DNA from: Chara braunii
Lineage: Eukaryota; Streptophyta; Charophyceae; Charales; Characeae
Reading direction: 5' to 3'
Assembly: GCA_003427395.1 (NCBI GenBank)
Contig: BFEA01000171.1
Location: 2,723,642 to 2,744,336 of the forward strand
Length of the DNA: 20,695 bases
The notes beneath the pieces were generated by a model. It saw only the letters and a list, made by a program, of their open reading frames with translations, was not told where the DNA came from and did not search any database. The position numbers and the translations under genes are program-made. Below are positions 7,791 through 15,103 of the stretch, in pieces (position 1 is the first letter of the stretch; every line of letters begins with the position of its first letter).

Positions 7791-10086
7791 GCTAATAGAA
7801 ACGCTAGGAGGAAATAACAATACAAAAGAGCAAAAGACATATTGTAGGAAAGAAAATTGTTCATGGTTCGTGGCATGGCATGTTGCAAGGCTCGCTGTTG
7901 TTACAACATGTCGCCGGAGGAAGTCCGACAGGTTAAACAAGGACTGTACAGTAAGAGTCCAGAAGAGCGAGCAGAGTGGTGGATGAAAAGTCTTAAAGAT
8001 TTCACATTGAGTGAAGGCGGACACAAACGAGTCTGTCCTGTACAGTTGGAACGTTCGATGCATATCAAGGCGTACTGCAACGTTCTTGGTGTCTCTCGTA
8101 ATACGTTTTATAGTTACAAGAAGCGCTTCAATAATGGCTTCATACGTTGTGAGCATGGGTTGAGAGGTAGACATCAGCAAACAGAAAAGACGGTCGCCAT
8201 GCTTGCCAGCATGAAAAATTTCATTGAGTGTCATGCGAATAGCATACCGAATGAGATGGCTCACAAAGGTGGGGTTTACAGACCGAAGCTTCGACTGCCA
8301 GCAACTTTTACGAAGAGATCTATTTATAAGTCCATCAAATCAGACTTTGTCACCGTCGGCCTCGAGGTCGTGTCCGAGTCCAACTTTTATAAACTGTGGC
8401 AAAAACACTATTACCACGTTTCGCTCATACACTCTAACACATTCACGAAGTGTGCCGTTTGTCATGAACTGAAAGAGCGTATACAACACGCTGCTCTTCC
8501 TCGAGATCGAGAAAGAGCTAGGGAGGAGATGAAAGCTCACCAAAGGCAGCAAGTTGAACACAGATTGGACTATAGTCGGGCGAAGATTGAATCGATGGTC
8601 CGTCCCAACGAGCGTTTATGTCTCATCATTGACGGCATGGATCAGAAGAAGACTACTATCCCCCATATTGGTCAGGCGAACTACGCGAAAGACCTTAGGC
8701 ACGAGACGATGATGAAAACGACTCTGACCGGTGTTATTGCACACGGTAGAGACCCTAGTATTTATGTGTACACGTGGTTTTCGTATTTCAAACACAGTCG
8801 TTACTTGTCTCACGCGAACCCTTGTCGAAATTCAAGCGATTGGGGGGTCACTACCACCCTTTTTGCGCATTCAAAAAGATATATGTTGGCGGGAAAACAA
8901 GAACAAGTACGTATGTGCACTGGCTGCACTGTCGGTGAAGTTCAAAGTTTTCCAAGAGGTGGAAATAGGTTTCATGCTGGTCGGACATACCCATACGGAC
9001 GTTGATGCTACTTTCAGTGTCTTCTCGAAGAAATTGAAAGACACAGACGCTTATACTTTGGACGAGTTGTTTGAGCTCATAGAGCAATCCCACAAAAAGC
9101 CTCCCAAATGTATTTTCCTCGACACATTGGCAGATTTTATGAGTATAGTAGACCCATGTGTTGCGTCAGACATTACCGGTATTTCCCAACCACACTTGCT
9201 TAATTTTTTTATGGTTCGAGATAACCTGGGCATGTTGTACAAGGAGTTTTGCGATGACGACAACTGGTTGCCCGAGGAAGGTCTGATTTATTGGTTCAAT
9301 CAGAACCCCGATGGAAGCTACGCAGGTCCTTCGTGGCCATTTGACCCGCCTCCCGCGAAGCCTGTTCCTCGGAAACACTATCTGAATGACAAACATGGTG
9401 TTATTCAATTCCGCGAGTTGTTGGAGAGCAGGCGGTCAACATGGTGCACTTTCAACGAACATGAGGTGAGTCGGAGATAAAGAGCTTTGTGCTACTGGGA
9501 CGAGGTTATCAAACTGGGTGACGAGATCATCGCGAACGGGTTGTCCACACAACCTCAGGAAGGTTTTTGGCCAAGCCCGCGTTCCCTCGAAAATTATCAA
9601 CAATCGTCTCCTAGTAATGCCAATATCGACGACAGGGAACCCCTGTTCGTTGGACGTAGAAAAGATCGTCCGAAGACCAGTTTCAACCCCCTCGAGCATA
9701 TCAACGTCGCCACTTTTCTTATCCTTCGCCCCTCCGACGACGATATTTCGAAAGGCGTGCCTATTTGGGTAGGAAGAGCACAATCGCAGGTGGTTCGTAA
9801 AAAGGATTTGCCAAATTGTAATGAAGTGCTCATGGAATACTGGGTGCTAACCGGGAGAGCAAAGTTGCTCGAAGATAACGCATGGGAAAAAAGCTGGAAG
9901 AAGACTGACCAGACACAATGGCAACATGCCGACTCGATCGCTTTTGGTTGGGAGAGGTCAGGTAGAGGTACAAAGCCGTTCACGACTGGACTTGTCATTC
10001 CTTGCAACGTTCGACTGAACGCTTTCGATGCACTTCGAGATCTAAGTCCATGTGCGGAAGGGAATGATTGTTCGGACGGGAATTAG
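7782..10086 (+). pseudogene. DUF7869-like 'GHTHxDxD' protein, possible transposase relative
   Basis: The coding frame can be followed from about 7782 (stops at 7815 and about 7851) through the open segment 7857-8800, a one-base shift near 8800-8815, and 8815-10086 with one TAA at 9478. About 750 residues are visible. In order: a Cys-rich start (GMACCKARCC), a helix-turn-helix-like segment (YCNVLGVSRNTFYSYKKRF), a CxxCH site (KCAVCHELK, about 8450), an acidic site LCLIIDGMDQ (about 8618-8647), a second acidic site with RENKNKY (about 8872-8916), and FMLVGHTHTDVDATFS (about 8972-9020). The C-terminal part has a WVGRAQS...VLMEYW stretch resembling small beta-barrel domains. The spaced Asp motifs and the HTH suggest an RNase H-fold, DDE-like enzyme, but that is inference. 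The family name is from memory. No LTR or inverted terminal repeats were recognised. Confidence 0.65.
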
Positions 10087-10529
10087 GAACGGACTATATT
10101 CTCTTTTGACTTGGCGAATTGCGACGAGTCTGTTGTACGACGAGTTGGCAGATTTTGTACACAGTTCAGGGTTTATGTTTTTCGGATGGTTGGGTGGTGG
10201 TTAAGCAATTTATGAAGTTAACTTCATCATGTGTTGATGTTTTTACTTTACCGACATTTCGTTTTCGCTCGTGTGTGCATGTCACGTATTGTGTAGGCTG
10301 TGCGACAGAAGAAATGAGACATGATTATTCGTATCCCATTCGCCCTTGCGCATGTGGATTGCGTGGTTCTGGAAAAGATACAGAAATTATGTCGATGCTC
10401 AGGGACGCTTGTAGATGCTTTACATTTATGTATGATAGCGAAAACCGTTTCAAAATCTTAGATTGCGGCGGCTCGTAACATTTAATTTAGACACAACATT
10501 CGTAGTTCAATCTTGTTACGATATTTCTT
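10087..10529. other. AT-rich stretch without a supported gene
   Basis: This follows the stop of the DUF7869-like frame directly. A 119-codon open frame (10119-10478) contains several cysteines but no recognisable motif and starts at a non-ATG codon; I do not accept it as a gene. The stretch may be the 3' untranslated region of the upstream gene. Confidence 0.6.
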
Positions 10530-11335
10530 GAAGTGCGACGGAATTCATGGTACTCACTTGATTTTAAGTTCATGATAATGTCATGTCAGTTTATGGTAAT
10601 TTGTCGAAGTGCGACAGAATCCATAGTACTTAAACCATCTCGTTTGCCATCTCGTTTGCCGTGTGATTGCATCAACTATTCCATTGACATCCAATTTTTG
10701 CTTGACACAATGTCACGTCAAATACGCCCCACTCAAAATTAGTCAAAATTCATGCAGACTCTGAGGTCATTCAAAACCTTCTCGTTCAATGTCTTACTAC
10801 GTGCACCTTCCAGTGTCAGCGAATTCCAATGTATGACAATGACATGCCGGTAATGTATTTTAAGTAACATAAATTATCGAAGTGTGATGGAATCCATACT
10901 TAACTGTAAGGCAATTAGACGGTAAACCATGTGATTGCCTTAAAGTTAACTCTTCGATTGAGTTCCAATTTATGCAAGTCCACCAGTTACGCCTTTTAAG
11001 TTACATAAATTATTGAAGTGCGATGGAATCCATACTTAAACCATCTCGTTTACCATGTGATTGCCTTCAAGTTAGTCTTCCATAAAGTTAGTCTTCTATA
11101 AAGTGTGATGAAATTCATACTTAAACCATCTCGTTTACCGTGTTATTGCCTAAAAGTTAGTCTTGAAGTTCGATAAAGTTCCAATTTATGGATGTCAATT
11201 ACCGTAACAACTTTTAAGTTACAAAATTTAGGGAAGTGCAATGAAATCCATACTTGAACCATCATGCTCAATACGTGATTGCCTTGAATCTTCAATTCAG
11301 TTTCGATTTATGGCCTGTCAATTGCAATCATCGGG
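10530..11335. repeat. Degenerate AT-rich tandem array, about 136-bp unit
   Basis: The start word GAAGTG(C/T)GA(T/C)GGAAT or a close variant occurs at 10530, 10606, 10879, 11015, about 11099 and 11233. It is followed by CCATACTTAAACCATCTCGT, then TTACC(A/G)TGTGATTGCCT and then TTCCAATTTATG. Gaps of 136, 134 and 273 (twice 136) indicate a base unit near 136 bp, and the gaps of 76 and 84 are deleted copies. Base composition differs sharply from the GC-rich DNA on either side. No coding frame is consistent across copies. Confidence 0.8.
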
Positions 11336-11389
11336 TTCAATACTCGTAGCCCCAAGTTCCATTTAAGTCTAAAATATGGTGATTTTAAC

Positions 11390-12901
11390 ATGAAATTTAA
11401 AGCTTGCGAGTACCAATTTAAAATACAATGTCATATTTTAACGAATAACATGTTAATCCAACATGAAATTCAGACAGGAAATCACTCCTCAATTCATTGC
11501 AAACCTTATCGATATTCCTTGATTGACCGCAAAAAGGCTCTCGAACGAATTCGGGAGTTCGAAGCCAGCGGTTGGATTGAACCCGCTACCAGACCTTGGT
11601 CCTTTCCCGTAGTATTAGTACCGAAGAAAAACGGGGCAATTCGCATTTGCGTTGATTATCGCAAGCTGAATGAAATCACGATCAAAGATGTCTATCCCCT
11701 CCCCCGGATTGATGATCTGTTGGATACGATTGGGTGCGCTAATTATTTAAGCAAGTTTGATATTTGGCATGACTTCCATCATATTCAAGTAAGGGAAGAA
11801 GATCGACCGAAAATGGCCTTTGTGTTGTTTGAGGGTACGTGGCAGTGGGTTCGGTGTCTGATGGGGATTTGCAATGCACCTGCCACGTTTCAACGAGCGA
11901 TGAACATGATGTTCCAGAACTTCGTCAACAAGACACAACTGACGCAAGGGATGATCAACTTCTGTGTGATCGTGTACATGGACGACATCCTGGTCTATTC
12001 GGAGACTTATCACGGGCACTCGCAACATATTGAATGGACATTGGGCGCACTGAGAGATGCTGCGTTCAAGATTGCGCTCGAGAAAAGCAAATTTTTCCTC
12101 TCGAAAATTTCGTTCTTAGGCTACGTCGTGACACGTGGAGGACTGTGGCCGGACTCAAGAAAAGTTGCGGCGGTGAAGGAAACCCCGGTTCCCACATCAC
12201 TGACACAGGTTCGAGCCTTCTTGGGGCTGGCGTCGTACTATCGGCGATTTATCAAGGGCTTAACCGCGATTGCACGACCGCTAACGAATCTGTTACGGAA
12301 GGACCAGCCTCTCAATTGGGACGCGGAGTGCCAGCAGGCCTTTGCAACCCTCAAAGACACGCTGGCAACGGCCCCTATTCTGATTCGACCGGACCCCTCG
12401 AAGCAGTACATTCTCATCACGGACTGACAACCGGAAGCTATTTCCGCTATTTTATCGCAGAAGGGGAACGATGGTCGCGAACACGTCATCGAGTACGCGT
12501 CACGAACTGTGCCGGACGAACGAAGGAACGACTCCGCACCTCAAGGCGAATGCTATGCAGTGGTCTGGGGAATCCAGCACTTCCATCCGTATCTCTACGG
12601 ACAGAAGTTTCGCCTCGTAACGGATCACGAGCCTCGACTAGCTTTGAAGAAGCTCACCAACTACACATGCATGATTGGCCGTTGGGCGGTGCGGCTACAA
12701 GAATACGACTTCGATATCGTCCATCGAAAGACAGAGCGACACAGCAACGCGGACGGGCTGACACGTCTGCATCGACCTGCCAAGGTACCCAAGGGCGAGG
12801 AAAGTACACCGTGGAAAGAGCCGGAATTGGCCAACGAGCCGAAATACGGACAAGTGGCAGTTCTCCCACGTGGCAAGAAGCAAAACGGTGGCGATGGGTG
12901 A
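11390..12901 (+). pseudogene. Reverse transcriptase and RNase H of element 2
   Basis: From the ATG at 11390, residues 1-20 look like read-through of AT-rich DNA. From about residue 25 the sequence is a clean RT: SFPVVLVPKKNGAIRICVDY, YPLPRIDDLL, motif A LSKFDIWHDFHHI (Asp 124), GICNAPATFQRAM (motif B) and VYMDDILVYS with YMDD at 11975-11986. The connection FLGLASYYRRFIKGL follows. A TGA at 12425-12427 interrupts at the start of RNase H (LITD-stop-QPEA). The same frame then continues with GECYAVVWGI, LVTDHEP and NADGLTRL, the RNase H acidic motifs. The stop sits where family members usually have Trp (TGG to TGA). The frame ends at 12899-12901, overlapping the ATG of the next ORF. Confidence 0.92.
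12894..12901 (+). promoter_or_regulatory. Start-stop overlap ATGGGTGA
   Basis: The ATG of the PHD-integrase ORF (12894-12896) lies inside the last codons of the RNase H frame, whose TGA is 12899-12901. The two frames differ by +1. The start context is good for a eukaryotic initiation site. It may be a reinitiation site. The alternative is an ordinary frameshift mutation within an originally continuous pol. Confidence 0.45.
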
Positions 12902-14623
12902 TGGAGGTAACCCCACTACCCTTCTTTCTCCCCCTTCCTCTTCGTCTCTCCTCTCCCTGCCCGACAAATTTTGCTATTTTTGCGAAGCCATCTCCCGCGT
13001 CTATTCGGTCTCCATGCGTTCCAACGGGGTGGGATATGCGGATTGGATAGATTGTCGACAGTGTGTCGCACGAGCCCATGGCTCGTGCATCCAATACAGA
13101 AACAATAGTAAACCGTGGTTGTGCCTTTTGTGCCGGACCAACAAGATTCCGACTGAGGCTCGCTTTTTGGATGCCACGTCAAAAGGATTGGAAAAGACCC
13201 AGAACTTTAGAAGGGCCGAAGTATGGACGGATATTGCCTTGATTGCCACCCTAGTAGGTAACCCCCTCCAGGATTTCACTAAGGAAGATCGAAGGAGGAT
13301 CAACGAAAGGGCTCGGGATTATCGATGGATAGAGGGTAGATTAGAAAAACGAAAAACGGACGGCTGTGGGATTTGGATGGTAGTGCCGCATCCGTTCATG
13401 CGGTACGACTGGGTTAAAACCGCCCACGAGGAAACTGCGGCCCATTTTGCCGTACGAATCACGGAGTCTGCTATCGACAAAAATGAGTGGTATTGGTCCA
13501 ATATCCGCGATGATGTAAAATACATTGTCACCAACTGACAGGTTTGCACCGCTGATAAGGCGTCGATTCAGATGCCAAAATCGATAGTGCCCACAGTTGT
13601 TGAACGGCCATTTCAAAGAGTGAGCATGGACACTACCGACATAGTGGTGCCCCCTGACCCTAATAATTGCGAATATTCAGTCCTATTGGTATTTGTCGAC
13701 CTGGTCCATTTCTCGAAATGGATCGAAGCGTATCCTTGTCGCACGCGGCAAGCCACAGAAATTGCGCCGTATGTCAACCGTTTCCTCGGGATGCATTAGG
13801 ATACAGAAGAAATCCTGACCGACAACGGAGCTGAATTCAGGGGAGAAGTATTTAGGAACCTGGTCCTACATGGCGTTGCCATACGTTACACTGCACCCCA
13901 TATGTCCCAATCCAATGGACTGGTCGAAAATGCTAACCGGGTGATAAAGACAGCGTTGCGACGAAACATTGCGGCACGAGATCCGAGACCCTGGCCCGAT
14001 ATCGTCGATCACATCCTGGCGGTCCATCGCAGAACGCCCCACGAATCGACGGGGCTGAGCCCCTTCCAATTAAGGACCAATAGCGTCGCTTGCGTTTCAA
14101 TACCAAGCCTCCCAGACGAGTCTACATTGAACCGACGGCCCACCAGGGCCACAACTAGGGACAAGGGCAAACGACACTTAGAGCTAATGGAACGGTCACT
14201 GCCCAGGCTAGCCCGAAAACGGCAGAAAATGACCGAACTAGCCCAAGGCCGGCAGGTCCGGAGCTACGAGGCCCGAAATGGGAATGCGGGTCTGTGGCCC
14301 TAGTACAAATTGGGGGACGTGGTGTAGGTGAGGAAATGTGCTCGCCAAGGTAAACTTGGGCCACGATTCTTCGGGCGATATCACGTGATCGAGCTCGGCC
14401 CCAACGGCGTGGACACTGTGCGTCTCGCCCCGGAAGCCTTTGGCAGTCGATCGGCCCGCCCGATCACACGCCACGAGTCATATCTTCACCTCCTCCCCTC
14501 CGCTCCGTCTCCTTCTCCATCAATCTCTCCTTCTGAGGAAGTCGAAGACGACAGCTTCGGCTCTCCGCCATCCCCCTCTTCCTCTTGCTCCCTCTCTGCC
14601 TCTCCGTCTCCATCGCCATCGCC

Positions 14624-14627
14624 ATGA
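14624..14627 (+). promoter_or_regulatory. Start-stop overlap ATGA between integrase and ORF-X
   Basis: The integrase frame ends at TGA 14625-14627 and an ATG at 14624-14626 opens the next protein-like frame. The start has GCC before it (G at -3). Four-base ATGA overlaps are known sites of termination-reinitiation in some RNA viruses and non-LTR elements. Confidence 0.5.
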
Positions 14628-15099
14628 GTTTTTTGGGGGAAAGAGCCCTCAGCGAAGCATCGCTTGCACCCAGTGATCGATTGATGATCCGGCAAGTCTA
14701 TCATCCCCATCTCAGTCCAGATCTTCGGCGGCTTGCGCACTTTTTCTGCACGGAAGGCGTGTATGCAGCGGCAGTGTTCTGAATCGAGGGCCGGCCTAAC
14801 GCAGTGGTACTGGCCGAGGCAGTAGCAGTTCATCAGCGAGCGGTGCCAGGTGTCAGCCGCATATCGGTCGTCATCAACTTTCGTGGCGATCTCTCCACGC
14901 TCCTACCTTTGCGACATTCGGCGGTGAGGACATCGCTGCGCGCGTGGACAAACGATCTGATCGCCGAGTGAACCCAGCTTCTGGCTCGCCCCGGGGACAC
15001 GGTCGCGCCAACACGAGCGATCGAATACGACGGCCTTTGGATGTACCAGCGTGATCCGCGGGCGGTTCTCCCTGTTGTTGTTCCCTTCCCTCGCCCTCA

Positions 15100-15103
15100 A
15101 TGA
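15100..15103 (+). promoter_or_regulatory. Start-stop overlap ATGA between ORF-X and ORF-Y
   Basis: The ATG of the 532-codon ORF (15100-15102) overlaps the TGA that ends ORF-X (15101-15103). The start context is weak (T at -3), which would favour reinitiation or coupling over independent scanning, if it is used. Confidence 0.5.

Larger units (their letters stand above)
12894..14627 (+). pseudogene. PHD finger-integrase ORF of element 2
   Basis: The ATG at 12894 (context GCGATGG, G at -3 and +4) starts 8 bases before the end of the RNase H frame. After a Ser-rich lead comes a C4HC3 finger at 12972-13133: CYFC, 23 residues, CRQC, VARA, H-GS-C, 11 residues, CLLC, with Trp two residues before the final Cys pair, as in PHD fingers. 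The integrase zinc finger follows (HEETAAH, 30 residues, then stop-Q-V-C): the TGA at 13536-13538 occupies the position of a zinc-binding Cys. The catalytic core has Asp 13629 (SMDTTDIV), Asp 13821 (LTDNGAEF) and Glu 13926 (NGLVENANR). Stops at 13797, 14301 and 14325 are in frame. The C-terminal module KLGPRFFGRYHVIELGPNGV is of GPY/F type. A Ser/Pro/Glu-rich tail ends at TGA 14625-14627. Confidence 0.88.
14624..15103 (+). pseudogene. ORF-X: about 159-codon accessory ORF of element 2
   Basis: The ORF reads MSFLGERALSEASLAPSDRL at its start and ends VVVPFPRPQ at TGA 15101-15103. Two in-frame TGA codons (14780-14782 and 14969-14971) break it, but the flanking segments (HPHLSPDLRRLAHFFCTEGV, then VVLAEAVAVHQRAVPGVSRI, then TRAIEYDGLWMYQRD) have normal globular composition in a single frame. 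No signal peptide, membrane segment or known motif is seen. Both stops could come from CGA by C-to-T change. It is joined to its neighbours by ATGA overlaps at both ends. Function unknown. Its status as a gene depends on conservation in other copies. Confidence 0.55.

Noticed and set aside
9466-9480. AG-GTGAGT splice-donor-like word just before the TAA at 9478
   Set aside because: The coding sense resumes in the same frame directly after the stop, leaving no room for a normal intron. No suitable acceptor keeps the frame. A nonsense change is simpler.
10119-10478. 119-codon Cys-containing open frame after the DUF7869-like gene
   Set aside because: Non-ATG start, no recognisable motif, AT-rich untranslated-like context.
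12899-12903. TGATG overlap directly at the RNase H stop
   Set aside because: The ATG at 12901 opens a frame that does not contain the PHD-integrase; the ATG at 12894 does.
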